From NCBI GenBank assembly GCA_963675955.2, contig CAXXVR010000009.1, forward strand, positions 930,001-994,000: a DNA stretch of 64,000 nucleotides, in the 5' to 3' direction. The stretch is from Desulfocicer sp963675955. Its GTDB lineage: Bacteria > Desulfobacterota > Desulfobacteria > Desulfobacterales > Desulfobacteraceae. Below the pieces are notes generated by a model that ran no database searches, was not told the origin of the DNA, and saw only the letters and a program-made list of their open reading frames with translations. The translations under genes and the position numbers were made by a program. Below, in pieces: positions 23,628-36,460 of the stretch (positions within the stretch are counted from its first letter, which is position 1; every line of letters starts with the position of its first letter).

Positions 23628-26600
23628 ATGAGTGATTTATCTGTTCATAATTAATTTACGTGCGATGGGTACATTTTTGACAACAATTTTAAGCTTTATT
23701 CAAGATGCCGATGCTCCCCAATCATTGGAATACGATATAAATGTAGGGTATGTGATGATTTTGATTTTTGTGAGAATTGCTTTTAAACAAAATAGCATGA
23801 ACATTAATTAATTCCTATACCTCGGCCAGTCCCAAATTTATAGCCACCTTAATAAATGGTTACTCACGAGTATATAAAATGCGATGGTTCTTAATGTATT
23901 TTGTTTATATTTTATAAAGGATGTGGTCAATGTCCTATGATAGGAAATAGATATAAATGCTAATAGTGTCCTGATTTTGATTACTGCTAGAAGTGCTATC
24001 AGATTTGTCCGCATGATCCTTCACATATTTTTCTACCAATTTTGATACCATAAAGTTTTAAAAAAAATGTACCTAATTATTGGGTGCCACTTGCTAAATA
24101 GAAAGTTAATTTTTGTTTTATAATTATAATTTCTAGTTCTAAGATTTAAAATTTGGCTTTTATTTGGTAAACAATTTATTTTAAGATAACATGTTTTACT
24201 CTCTTCCATTAAAACATATTTCTTTCGATACAGTCATCACCAATAATATTGTAAAAACTTCAATAAAATAAACATACTTAAACAATTCCAATTATTATAT
24301 TGAAGCCGAATATTTGTTTCCAATTTGGCCAACAGCATGTTTTGATAGTTTTTAAGCAAAATTAGCAAGTGATAAATTTCTTAAATTTCTTAATAATTTT
24401 GAATAAAGATTAGTTAATAAAAGGAGTTATTAAAGAAAAAGAATAGGCAAAATAAGAGTATTAGTCTCATCTTGAATAAGGAAATACTGTAGCATACTCA
24501 GGTTAATTTTTACTTTCAAATTAAAATCTGAAATAAATTAGAAATTAATGAAGAATCTGAGGATATAATGAAAGTCAAAATTGGCAATATTCCTCCAAAT
24601 TCCCAAATCGAAATAATTTATAGTTATTTATAAGAACTCGAAGTATCACTCAATAAATTTTGGCGATATACCATACCTTCAACTTTAACTCCACACTACT
24701 AACCATAAATTGAAAAACAAAATGTAACTGAAAGCCTGTTAGATATGGAAAATATTTAAACAATATCAAGTGATTCAAATTAAGCTTATACTTGGTCGAT
24801 TACAGTGGAAATTTTGTAAACAACTAAAATCACTGTTATTGATTCACCCTCACATAAATTGTTATTAATAAACAAAAATTTAGAAGAAACATAATTGACG
24901 GTTATGGCCGAAACTGAATAAGGAAAATTGCTTCCAAATAAAGATTTCGTTTTGATTTTTAGAAATGATTAAATTAGATAGCCTTAAGTTATGTTAGGTC
25001 ATTATTCAAAATTTTTTAATTTATCTGGTTAGGAAAAGGAAAAAATAATGAAATGTGTGCAATGCTTTCCTTTGTTCCAGATTTTTCTAATTGTTAACTT
25101 GACGATGCATTAAAATAATCATTAAGCAAATCTTAGGACGATCCTAACGATTTTCCAATAAATTTTGATTCCGCAAGAAGTGAATATATATTTTTAATTG
25201 ATAGAAGTGGCTCTGTAAACACAATTCTTTATGCCTATATTATTTAAATAGATGGGTGGCTAAAGAATTCAGTATGCAAAATAAGCACTCATTCTTTTTT
25301 TAAAATCAATGCCAAACTCAACTTATTTTAATATCTATAGTTTTGGATCAAACTTTGATTCTTTGTTCCCTTCTAGTATGAAATATGAAGCATAACAAGT
25401 GAATTTTGCAATCGAACAAGTATAAAACTTTACGGCTAATTATGGTGGAACAGAAATTTATAGCCCTTTAGTAAAAATATTAAAAGAATAACCAAGAATT
25501 AAAGGATTTCCAAGATAAGTATTTTTGTTGACTGATGGTGATGTCAGCAATGCAAATTCAGTCATTTAATTGATCCAAAACAATAATAGATTTAATAGAG
25601 TTAAAGCACAATTGTTTAAATTATTATTAGGTGCATAGTATTGGAATTGGAAGTGGTGTATCAACATATTTGATAAAATAATGTGCAAAAGCAGGAAAAG
25701 GAAACTCACTTTTTGTTTCAAATAATAACGATATTTCAAGTTCAATAATAAAACTCTTATAGTATTCATTAACTCCTTGTTTGGATAATTTTGTTTTCAG
25801 CTATGATCAACAACTAATAGTAAATTCTTTTCATTTTATTAAATTTAAAAAAAAGGATTCAATAATACCAGCACCAACTAATATTCCTTATATTTTAAAA
25901 AACCAACCCTTTATTATGTATTTGTTTTTTAAACCAACGGTAATTCCCGGAATTTAAACTTAAGTAGTACTCACTTGCTCTGACAGTGCGTTAAATGAAA
26001 ATTTAACCTTCATCGTTGAAATTAATTCGAATACTTGTCTAGAAACTGAGGATGTCTATAAATTGGGAGTTTTTAAAATGATAAATTGCATGGAAGAGAA
26101 AATAAAAGGCAACAATTAAAATATTGGAGATGATACTTTCCTTGCAAGAAAAATGAATTACAAAGATGAAATTGTTAATTTATCTATAAAACATTAGATT
26201 CTCTCAAAATCAACAGCCTTCCTTTGTGTAATTGATGAAATTGCAGATGAAAATGCGCATTTAGTTTAAAATCAATAATAATAATAAAAAATTATAATTC
26301 CTTCCTTAATATCAGTTGATTATGAAAACCAAAAACCTTAATTTACATAGTCACTTTCTCAAGGATTTTAAAGCCAAAATTGTTTATTTGGCTCAGTACA
26401 AAAGTTAAGTGCACCTTAAGCGCCTTAATGTTCTTCAATGGCAATGCAATTCAACTAAAATCAAGGATTGTTTGGAGCTAAAAATAAAAGTATATAAAAC
26501 CTTCCATCAGCTGGTTTATTTGGCTCAGCATCAAATAATTGGGGTGTGCCTTAAGCACCTTAAGCACCTTAATTACAGTGTTTATAGTAAAAAGAATATC

Positions 26601-27070
26601 AAGGGTTTTTTGGAGGAAATTTGCTGGATTGTATTGATTTAGAATCATCTGAAAAAAAAGTAGAGAATTTTTCTTAGAATTTTAGTTTTGGTCCATAATG
26701 CTTTTAATAATAATAGCAACAATAATAATAGCAACAATAATAAGGAATAACTTAATAAACCTCATCAATAATATTTTAAATGATTGTGAATTCAGTTAAA
26801 GTTGAAGGCTATTGGTGTTATAATATGTAATTGGTTTCTTAAATTATTAAAAACCCTAATGATTTTGATTATACAATTCCATAAAATATTTAATGTTAAA
26901 TTCCTAATGATTATTGGATGACAATTTTAGTGTTAGCATGGTTATAAACAAAGTCAATATCTAATAAAAATGAATGGATTTTGTTTGGATAAAAAGCTGA
27001 AAATTGGTTAAATAAATTTGGTGGAATTTGGAAATCTTTTTTACCTAAAGCTTAATCATTATTGAAATGA
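23628..27070 (+). CDS. ZZ-ZZ-VIT-vWA domain protein
   Basis: About 1,120 residues. Two ZZ zinc fingers open the protein: CDGYIFDNNFKLYSRCRCS/YKCRVCDDFDFCENCF (residues 12-70) and KCDGSQ...CPMIGNRYKC/DFDYCQKCY. A VIT domain follows (VITNNIVKTSIKQTYLNN, YIEAEYLFPI, SDKFLK...). Next is a vWA domain with the metal-site motif DRSGSM, TANYGGTEIYSPL and LLTDGDVSNA. A Gly/Phe/Ala/Gln-rich linker and a Gln tract coded mainly by TAA (about 26697-26760) lead to a C-terminal block (YWCYNMQ..., then WMTILVLAWLQTKS...KAENWLNKF) like those of PARP4 and VWA5A. The ZZ pair suggests binding of ubiquitin-like or histone-tail partners (inference). Introns are needed near 23912, 24490, 25240 and 25610. The stop is TGA 27068-27070. 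Confidence 0.85.
26697..26760 (+). repeat. poly-Gln tract coded by TAA/CAA mixture
   Basis: Within the vWA protein, about 15 consecutive Gln codons, mostly TAA with some CAA and a TAG. In the standard code this would be a cluster of stops. As DNA it is a short TAA/CAA microsatellite, so its length may vary between alleles. Confidence 0.7.
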
Positions 27071-27275
27071 ATTAATAAAACAAATAAATAAATTTAAGTT
27101 ACTTAATTTAAATAATTTTGAAAATCTATTTAATAAAGAATCAATAAAAACTATTTAATAAAGAATCAATAAATATTTTCACACAAACAAAAAATGTATG
27201 GCATTTTCTATAAAAAAATTATTTTTTATAATTTGAATACAATTTTAATTGATTATTTGTAAATCTCGTATTGAA

Positions 27276-28669
27276 ATGGAATACTTTCTGGAAATAGAGA
27301 AACTTCAAATTTCTTTAGATAATTCAAGATTAAAACTTGAATTTGAATGTTAAGTTGGAAAAATAATTAATATCATTCAGTTTAATATGATAGAAACCAA
27401 TTTTTATGCTTAAGTTTAGAAATACTAATTCTTATTTTTACAATTAAAAGTTTTTAGATGCAACTGCAAGCAAATCAATCTTTTCTATTAAATTTTCATC
27501 TGAAATGATTTTGAAATTTAAAGAAAAATCATAATGTATAAAAGATTCGTAACCTTAAACAAAGGAATCACCTCAAAAATTTTAATATGATGCCTTTAGT
27601 TTGTTTTTACCAAAGGGAACAGCCAATTTTGTTTTAAAGGATAAAGTGCAAACCAGCATACCGAAAAGCTTAATTAAATATTTATCCAAACATGCATTTT
27701 AAGATTCTTTTTCAGAAAAATATAAAATAATTCAACGCATTGGAAAAGGTGCTTTTGCAAATGTCTTTTTAATTAAAAATTTCATCTCTTAAAAAAAATA
27801 TGCAGGCAAAGTCTTTTCTAGAGAATAAATTAATAATGATTCTAAAGGAGCTTAATCTCTTTGAAACGAACTCTAAATTATGGCAAATCTATACCATTTG
27901 AATGTTCTACCAATCAAAGAATGCTTTCTAACTCCGGGCTCATTTGTTCTCGTTATACCTTTACTCACTGGCGGAAGTCTTGGCTAATTCTTAAGAAAAT
28001 ACTACCCTTTATCAGAATCTTCTGTTCGTAAGATTTTAAAAAAAGTGTTAGGAGGGTTAGCGTATCTTCATTCAAAAGGAATTATACACAGAGATATTAA
28101 ACCAGATAATTTAATTTTTGAAAGAAAAGTTTAAGAAAAGAAAAGGTTTGAAATTTAGATAGTAGATTTTGGACTTGCATAATAAATTGAAGCAAAAAAA
28201 TGATTGTATATTAAGTGTGGAACTTATGGATTTTTGGCTCCGGAAATTGATCGAGCAAAGAAAGAAATGGATTATTCGCAATTAGCTGATATATTTTCAT
28301 TGGGATGCATTTTTTACTAAATGTTAAATAATATTCCCTAAATTATGAATTTTTAGGATTAAAGGAGAACCACTATTTTCTGGACAAACAGTTGAATAAA
28401 TTGAGAAATTAAATAAACAATGCTTGATTAATTTAAAGTCACTAAAATGCTCAACTGCAGCAAAAAGCCTTTTGAAAAAAATGTTATAGCCAAATTAAAA
28501 ATTTAGAATTTCGGCTGAAAAAGCTTTGGAACATGAATTTTTTAAGTTTAATTTATCATCAAAAATTCAAAAAAAAACATAACATCAAATTAAGAGTTCA
28601 TTTATTAATAATCTTATAGATAATAATAGTTCATGGGAAAGATTCAAAAATTTGATCATAATATAATGA
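27276..28669 (+). CDS. Ser/Thr protein kinase (CAMK/ULK-like) with unknown N-terminal domain
   Basis: The N-terminal 130 residues (MEYFLEIEKLQISLDNSRLK...) look beta-rich and match nothing I know. The kinase domain begins YKIIQRIGKGAFANVF (Gly loop, about residue 135). It continues with KYAGKVF (catalytic Lys), a long insert, HRDIKPDN (catalytic loop), VDFGLAQQ (DFG), CGTYGFLAPEID (APE) and LADIFSLGCIFYQML. The hinge region has a TGG-rich FVLVIPLLTGGSLGQFL. Two in-frame TGA codons lie inside the domain, near 27862 (SLWNEL) and 28201 (KKWLYIK), both read as Trp. The C-lobe ends KALEHEFFKF, then a short tail to TGA 28667-28669. No EF-hands follow. The signal it senses is unknown. Confidence 0.85.
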
Positions 28670-28756
28670 AAATTTAAGTGACAATGAACAAACAACAATA
28701 ATTTAATGTACAATTTAAAAATTTTCCACAAAGTAATTAAATTTTTTTGTTATTAA

Positions 28757-29403
28757 ATGCCTAGTATTTTTGATATGAGCAAAAAAAGTTTAACATTAAA
28801 ACGATAAGGATGCTTGACACCGTTGCTGAAAAACCATTCGAGCAAATCTCCAAGTTGGATTTTTGATAAATAAATATAATTTTAGTTAACTAAGCTAAAA
28901 AATAAATTGAAATCTACCGTGAGTTTTAGACATCACCTTAATTATCTAGCGATGACGAAATTATACTATAATTAAAAAGCACTTAGTAGTTACCACACAC
29001 CACAAATTAACTATAAAATACTTCACATAAACTTATTTAATAAGGCTCTTTATTTAATTACGATTTGAGTGAAAGTAATATTAGTCATTTTTCTTAGTAA
29101 TTCTAATAATCGAGCTATCAATGCTTGTCCAATAACTAAATGAGTTGGCTAAGCTATTTAGCATAAAGTTAGTCTACGTTTTAACATCTTCCTTAAGTTT
29201 AATCCGCTGATGATCCATTTTTGTAGCATTTAGATGAAACAAAAATAAATTAAAAAGCAGTAAAATACAAAGCCTCAATTTATAAATAATATCATGAATA
29301 AAAATAAAACTAAATCTAAAATGAAAAATTAAGTAATCAAGATGATTCATTTTAACCTATAACTAAAGAAGAAAAAACTGCATAATTTATTACTTAATGT
29401 TGA
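28757..29403 (+). CDS. Gln/Ser-rich hypothetical protein with tandem TGA stop
   Basis: The start MPSIFDMSKKSLTLKRQGCL is basic. A 32-nt intron at about 28852-28883 removes a TGA and joins KNHSSKSP to INQAKKQIEIYREF. The rest is disordered and rich in Gln, Ser and His (SDDEIILQLKSTQQLPHTTN; SESNISHFSQQFQQSSYQ), with Ser-Pro and Ser-Ser sites typical of kinase substrates. It ends with two TGA codons in a row (29401-29406), the only tandem TGA stop noticed in this window. It lies 87 bp downstream of the kinase on the same strand. No family recognised. Confidence 0.6.
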
Positions 29404-29530
29404 TGATTCACTAATTATTTTGTTGTATATTTATTATTTTCATCTGTAAAATTTATTTTGTTAATCAAATTACAGATATATAAAGTTATATATTTTATAG
29501 GTAAAAAGAAAATTCATTGCATAAGAAATT

Positions 29531-31211
29531 TCAATTATTTATCATCTTAATCAATATCTTAAATTTCTAATAGTTATATTTTTCTTTAAAGTTTCGTTTT
29601 AATTCATGTAAAGTACTTTCTGTTGCTTAAAAAATATCATTTATTTAATATTTCTTCTCATAATAGTCTTCAATTTTTTTAAAAAAATCACTTGATTATT
29701 TCTTTGGGAAACTCTTGGAATTAAATTGTTAATTTCTTTAGATTTTCTTCTTAAATTTTGAGGGACTATTTGTTCGATTAGATAAATTTAATTTGGTTGA
29801 ATTAATAGATTGATTTTGAGTTGCCAATATTTTTCGTTAGTACCATTTTTGATTATCTTAACCAACTTTTTTTTTCATTTATTCCATTTCTTGAAAGATC
29901 TTTTCTTTATTTTTTTCATACTAGTGTTTGTCTATACTTTTAAGAGAATTAATAACTTTTTTCATTGATTATTCATTTTATGTCAAAGTTGAATAGCCTA
30001 GCTTGGTACTAATTATAAGTTCAGCTTGTTGCTTTGATTACTGAAGGTTTTCTTTTTTTTCTGTTTAAAGTTTTGTGTCTTTGTTACTAAAACAAAATAT
30101 ATCTAATATTAATTACTTGAAAAATGTATAAATTTCATCTTTTTTTTTCTGGTTTGTTAATAGATCCTTTGAATTTTTTAATTAGCATTCAATTTAATGT
30201 TTTCAATTGTTAATTCAAGTTGGAGCCTAAAATTTTATTATTTACAATCTAATAAACTTCTTATTCTAATAAATAAGGCTGAGCCATCGGCATTGCAGAC
30301 TAAATACGTTTCGTTAACGAAATATTTGCTCCTTTTCTCAAACATTATGAAGAATTCTTTAAGTTCATTGAATTTTAATTTTTAGTCTAAGTTAAAAAAA
30401 AATTGCTACTTGATTTTCTCCTTAAAATACTTGTAGATTCTCGTCTTTTTTCCATTCTTTTTTCAAATAACAATTCAAGTTAACTTTTGAGTCCTTAATT
30501 TTATAAAGACTCTTTCTCCATTTATTCTTTAATCTATGTTTCAATCACTTTTTTCGCAAAACAATATACATTTTAAATTTATTTCTTTCTATTACTTTCC
30601 GTTCACAGATCAGAATCACAATCCTCGTACTTTAACTATTACTTTCAAAATTTGTCTTCTGATATATCTGAATTTTTTACTTCATATGGAATAAGCTAAT
30701 TATATTGACGGGTCTTAATTGATTATTATCTTTTATTTTAATTTTCATATTATTTGAAAATAACTAATGGTTTATATTCTGTGTATTTAGGCATTAAATC
30801 AACAAGGCTAACAGTTTAGAAAAAATCATTCATTATATTATGTAAGTTTTCGACACTTGCTTTGAATTATCCTAAAAAGTTTTTCTTTACATGTTATTAC
30901 CAAAGATCTTTAATCTTAAGTACCAGTTTTTTTAATTTAATATTATTAAGTAATTATTTAATATTTCTTGTAATCGTTACAGTTTTTGCCAATTAAGTTG
31001 TTTATTTTTATCAGTTTTTTAAAGCATTTTCAAAATTTTGATTATCATTAAAGATTCTAGCAATTGGAGAAGCATTTTGTTTTGCTTTAGAAGATTATGG
31101 AGATTTTTTGGAAGTTTGGAAAAAACCAAAAGAAGCACGATTTTGTAGAGTTTATTTTTATTACTACTCATATAAAAGTGGAGTTGAGTTTGTGTGCAAA
31201 GTTTTGTACAT
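29531..31211 (-). CDS. coiled-coil hypothetical protein
   Basis: The ATG at 31209-31211 begins MYKTLHTNSTPLLYEQQQQ. A Ser/Pro/Lys-rich stretch follows (ASFGFFQTSKKSPQSSKAKQ), then helical segments (IKQLLNNIKLKKLVLKIKDL; GQFKASVENLHNIMNDFFQT). After several introns comes KYFVNETYLVCNADGSALFI. The C-terminal third is Lys/Gln-rich coiled coil (INSLKSIDKHQYEKNKEKIF) ending near FKEKYNYQKFKILIKMINN and TGA 29531-29533. The reading frame changes at least three times, so exact introns are uncertain, but each segment has clear coding composition. No domain recognised. It may belong with the cytoskeletal proteins common in this window. Confidence 0.55.
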
Positions 31212-31291
31212 AAAATTATAATTATAATTTTTATAGTTTTACACTATTATAAATCTAAATAAAAAAAGTAAAACAATTAAAATGATCAATG

Positions 31292-33096
31292 TCATAGTCC
31301 AAGCCGAGTTTAAACAAAGTGTTTCCATTACATTTTTGGAATTTTCTTTTCTTGTACTTCTTCAAATAATTCTGATATTAAACAATACTTCCCAGGACTA
31401 TTATTACTTAAATTTTGTTTGCATTCAATTACCAAATTAAAAAATTCAGTTTTTTAGTTATCATCTTGTTTGTTGAAATTGTATTACTATAATTTATGCA
31501 TTGAAGGTATATATTATATTAAAAAGTTCTCAAGACGATTAAGTGCTGCAAGTATTTGCAATTCACGTTCTGTTGGCTTTGAAATAAAGTGGTTTAGAGA
31601 TTTCGAATGAAAAATTTAGATTAATTGTTAAAATTTTTCTGAAAAATTACCTAATTATTAAATTTCATTTAATTTTTTAATCATTAATAATTATATCATC
31701 AGATTTTATAACATACATTTGTGCTATTAATTACTCATTTTCTAAGATTTTTCAAGAATATAATGGCAAAATTTGTGTAACTTTTTTATAACAACTCCTT
31801 ATCGAATTGAATTTTACTAATCTGAACATTGCAATGAATGTTCATTAATCTCTCTCAAACTGATATATTCTTAACAATTTATACAAAATACTGTCATAGT
31901 ATTTTCATTATAAAACGAGATATCATTTAAGGATTTATCATATCTTGGCGACATAGGATCTTATGTAGATGCATATTATAAATAATCATCAATTGCTTCA
32001 TTTAATTTATTTAAGTCAAGATTATCAGAATGCTAAATAGATGATTTAATATTAAATGGTTAAAATTTTGTCAAATATTCTGAGACTAAACTGATCATCG
32101 AATTCATGTTTTAATTGTTTTAATTTCCAGGTTTAATATAAGATTAATTTACTATAGATGGTTAGTCATTTCTACTAACATCTTATGAAGGAAGAATACT
32201 ATATTTATCTAGTAATTATGAATACTCTGAAGAAATTTATTGATAATCTGAAGCAAGTTAAACTCGTTTTATTGGTTTATTTTAAAGAGTTTGCTGATTG
32301 TAATTATTTAAAACAGTAAGGACTTTATCCTTTAATATGGAAGTATCATCAAGAGCCTAACTAGAAAAAATTAATTTACTAGAAAATTAGAGACTGATGC
32401 TTCTTCTATTGTATAGGAACAGTTATTCTATTATTATTATTGGTAGCAATTTGGTTAATGTTAATAAGGACTATTTGATTTTCTTATAAATTACTATTAA
32501 CTTGCAGGAGCAATATTATTCTTATGCTTTAAGATAGATTTTTTTGTATCAATAAAATAAGACTCAAATTTAGAAGCACAAGAAATAGGATTTTATTAAA
32601 AATGATTGGCAACACTAATTCTTTGCATTGAACCTTCAATTGGTGAAAGCTTTCTAGTCCCTTTCTCTAGTTATAAATTTTTTTATTAAGATTCTCTCAC
32701 AACTTCTTCTACTTCTTTTGGTAATCTATACTTTTCAAATAATTTTTCTTTAATATTTTGTGTAGAAAATGTATTATTAAAAGTTTTAGTTGTTTGAGAA
32801 TTATAAGAAGAAGGTAAACCAGGTGTATATCAGTTTTTTTATGAGTGGTAAGAATAGCTAGGTTTTTAGAAAAAATTCTAAGCTGAATCGCCAAATTATG
32901 AATTTTACATTGGATTATTAAATATACGCATATTCTTGGCTGACTAATTATATTAATAATCACAAGAGTTATCTATCGAGGAATCATTGGGCAAAAAATT
33001 ATTTGCAAAACTTTGCTTTTTGCTATCTGGCCTTGTGATTTCAGGATTAAAAGTGAATTTTTCTTTAGTTATTAAGGGCCGTCTATCAGTCATCAT
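31292..33096 (-). CDS. hypothetical protein with small C2HC-like zinc motif
   Basis: Tandem ATGs (33091-33096) open a polar, Asn/Ser/Gln-rich N-terminal half (SKKQSFANNFLPNDSSIDNS; KEVEEVVRESQQKNLQLEKG). An intron near 32340-32365 leads to QALDDTSILKDKVLTVLNNY. At about residue 470 a short zinc-finger-like segment reads FCINCQEYISLREINEHSLQ followed by C (C-x2-C...H-x3-C), the spacing of C2HC/ZNF474-type fingers. The C-terminal part is helical (RELQILAALNRLENFLIQYI; LISELFEEVQEKKIPKMQWK) and ends at TGA 31292-31294. Zinc binding is inferred from spacing alone. It shares an orientation and an 80-bp gap with the next gene down. Confidence 0.58.
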
Positions 33097-33307
33097 ATAA
33101 ATCAATATGATAATTATTTTATTAATTATTTATAATTAATTATAAAATATAGTAGAAACCATTCTATTATACGTTTTTGAAAATTTGTTAAATTAAATTG
33201 TATAATTCTATTTCTTAATAAACCTTTAAATATTTTTTCAGAACATACTATCCCATGCCGGATTTTTTGACTAAGCCTGACTTGAAGCTTTTTTCTTCGA
33301 TCCAGTT

Positions 33308-36235
33308 TCATTCTTCATTTAAATTATGAAAGTATTTTTATAAAAAAACTTTGAGAACATCAATAATCTTTTAGTTTTTTTTTAACATTTTCGCTTTTTA
33401 ACTTTAATCTAATAAATGTTTGTCTTGCGGGATATATTTTGGTTCCATTAATTTCCAATACAGCAAATCCTTTATTAATTATAAGAAAATAGTTGACTAA
33501 CCCAGTCCCAATTTTTATCTTGATCAAAAAACGGATGCGCTTTCAGAACAGTCATTGATTCTGTAACTCGAAATTCTGGCTTTTTATTTAATAGCTATTT
33601 CATTAGAGCCTTTGATTTTTCATCTTTTATAAATTTTGGAAAAGTCAAAGGCTATTTCATTGTTTCTTGATAAACTTTTTAAATATTTAATATTAAAAAA
33701 GAACAAATTAACTTTCAAACGGATCATCAGAATCATTTCCATATGGATAAACAGCACATAGCATTTCATACATTATAATTCCAATAGTAAAATAATCAGC
33801 ACTAACAGAATATCCTGTAAAACCATTAATTGTGCTAAATAATAATTTCACCTTTTCCAGTTAATATTTCTGGCGCCATATAATGTGGAGTACCAAGCAT
33901 TGTAAAAGTTCGAGAATTTTTTTTATTCATCAATTTTGCAGTGCCCATATCAATTAATTTAATAAAGCCACTCTTTTCAACCATAATATTTTCAGGCTTC
34001 AAATCACGATAAATTATGCAGTTGGAATGCAAAAATTCTATGGCCAAAATTATTTAACCAACATAGAATCGAGTCTAAGATATAGATAATAGACCTTTTT
34101 TAAAAATAAAATTTAATTCAATATTTTACCAATTTCTCTGAATGCTTCAAATAATTCTATTCCATTGATATATTCCATTAGAAAGTAAACATTAACAGCA
34201 TCCTTAAATGAACGCTCAAATTGTATGAGAAAAGGACTATTGCATTTTTCTAAAACTATTTTTTCTTACTATTTAATAGTTGAGAAAATGGAAATTGATA
34301 TTAACTTATAAATATTTTTCAAGCTTTTGTTCGATAGTTGATGCTTTTGAGATACTTTTTAATGCATATTCCTTATTAGAATCTGAAACTAAAAAGACAT
34401 TGCCAAAAGCACCGGATCCTTGAATAAAGATTAATAATAAAGCAGTAAAACCTAATTTTTTAATATATATTAAATCTTAGAATTAAATTTTGCATTCTTA
34501 TTTTGACTAGCCTGTTTATTAATATTGCTAAAAGTAATTGTTTTTAGGAAAGAATAAACTTCATGTGATTTCATGTTCTTAATTTTTAATTTTTCCCATG
34601 AATCGCCTAATATTTGTTTCATTTCTTCAATTGATATGGATGCGATGATCCCATCTTATTTCATTTTTTTTGGCGTCCTATTAAACTCTAAATTATTTGA
34701 AATAAACTTTTATTGTTTAGATTATCCTTATTATGTTAAAAATTCCATTCCATATTACTGCAATTCTTGTAAAAAGATTTTGTTACTCTTTACCTTAAGA
34801 AAACTTATATTACTGAACTAAAATTAGGAAATAAACTTCAACAATTGTCCCTTCTAATAGAAACAATATTTCAGATGGAATTCCAGGTTTTATCACCTAA
34901 TCTCCTGATTTACAATTTTTAATTGTTATTTTCTCAAATATTTTTTCTATTTACAGTTGTGTCAAGATCTTACAATATTCATCTTTTTCCATAAGCCATT
35001 TTAATTAATGTTTGAAAGTTAATTGCTGTAATTGTTTCCCAAAAATGGATTCCACCGTTGATTTACTCAAAGTGTAACATTCAACGCAAGTTTTTGTTTT
35101 CACTGTACAACTTCGAGTAGTTTTGTAAAATAAAGCTAATTCACCAAAGAATTACCCATTAGACATTTCTCTTATGACTTTATTATCTTTTATTATATCG
35201 ACTTTGCCCTTTGTTAACTTACAAATTCAAAATTTCAACTTCTTTAATAATATAAAAAGATTAAGCTTCTTCTCCTTAAATGAAAATATTTTAATTTTCT
35301 CCAAATTTTTATAAATCTAAAGCAGAAACTATAGTTTCTTTTTATTCCTCAGACAATTTATCTACAATTAATGCAAAGAAAAATAAGAAATCATACTAAA
35401 AAAGTCAACTTTTTTTAAAAAATGACATCTATCCTCTAAATGTTTCATCGAAATTTCTTGAATAATTCTCCGAAATGATGTACCGTCTATTCCCCAAAGC
35501 TTACAAGGCCCACGACTTTTTGCAGTAGCCGATCTTGTCATTGATTGATTCAACAGAATAAGATTAAAAACCTTTCGCAATTTTAAATTAAGGCCATTTC
35601 TCCAAATCCTTCCCCACTTTTCAAAACCTTTTTTATTTGACCATCAATGATAATTTCAATTTCACCATTTTCTTTAAAATTTACTGCTGAATACATTAAA
35701 TTTACCAATAATAAAATAGCCACTTGCTTTATCACCTTAATCGAAGATTGTATGAAAGTCTGGAATTTCACAATAAAATAATTATTCAATAATAATAGTG
35801 CTAAAAATAAAATTTCATTTAATAAAGTTATACAGTTCCACATCTTCCAAAAATTTAAATAACATATTTTATTTCATGTTATTAAGAAGGAACTTAGATT
35901 CTTCTTTTGAAATATTTTTATTTTGTTTTTGGATCTTTTCATAAATTTACTCGTCTTCCACTGCATAAATTTTATGCTGTCTAATCCTTGCTTTATGCTT
36001 ATCTTCTATACCAAATATAATTTTATTCAAGTTACGTTATCAATTTTTTGATTCTTCCTCTTCTTGATTACTTGAAACAACTTAGTTTTGGTCCATTAAT
36101 CTAAGCCCATGTAAATTTCTTATCCTAAAGATAAATTATTTTTTTGATTTGGAACTGATTCGCTAATTGGCTTTTTGGTATCGACTCGTCTACTTACTAT
36201 GTCTTATTTTACGGTTTTTTTGCACTACAACCCAT
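33308..36235 (-). CDS. cGMP-dependent protein kinase (PKG) with several cNMP-binding domains
   Basis: The N-terminus MGCSAKKP carries a myristoylation/palmitoylation signal, as in some protist PKGs. After a charged linker come cyclic-nucleotide-binding domains. The first has a phosphate cassette GEGFGEMAL...MTRSATAK. The second has GQFFGELALFYKTTRSCTVK. A third, GDQVIKPGIPSEILFLLEG, lacks a clear cassette. The kinase has FGNVF, YRDLKPENIM, LIDMGTAKL (Met where DFG has Phe), LGTPHYMAPEIL and RVTES...HPFF. An AGC-type tail (EPKYIPQDKHLLD) ends at TGA 33308-33310. Many introns of 30-40 nt are needed. Multiple CNB domains before one kinase domain is the apicomplexan/ciliate plan. It shares a 225-bp divergent promoter with the CDPK gene. 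Confidence 0.88.
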
Positions 36236-36460
36236 TAATTTAATAAATTTTCTAATTTTTATAAATAAAATTATTGTTTTAATTTTATTTAGTTTTTAAA
36301 ATTGAAGTAAGTTACTAATTGAAAATTTTCGTTAGTCAACTAATACATTTTTAAAATGAGTCACAAAATATCTTTATGTTAAAAAAAAATAAATAATTAC
36401 AAAATTTGATTTACCTAAACAATTTAAATTAAAAGTAAATTATTAAATATCAAAAAACCT
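36236..36460. promoter_or_regulatory. bidirectional promoter between PKG and CDPK
   Basis: 225 bp of AT-rich DNA between the start codons of a cGMP-dependent kinase (-) and a calcium-dependent kinase (+). No motif is identified, but the layout suggests joint expression of the two second-messenger kinases. Confidence 0.5.
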
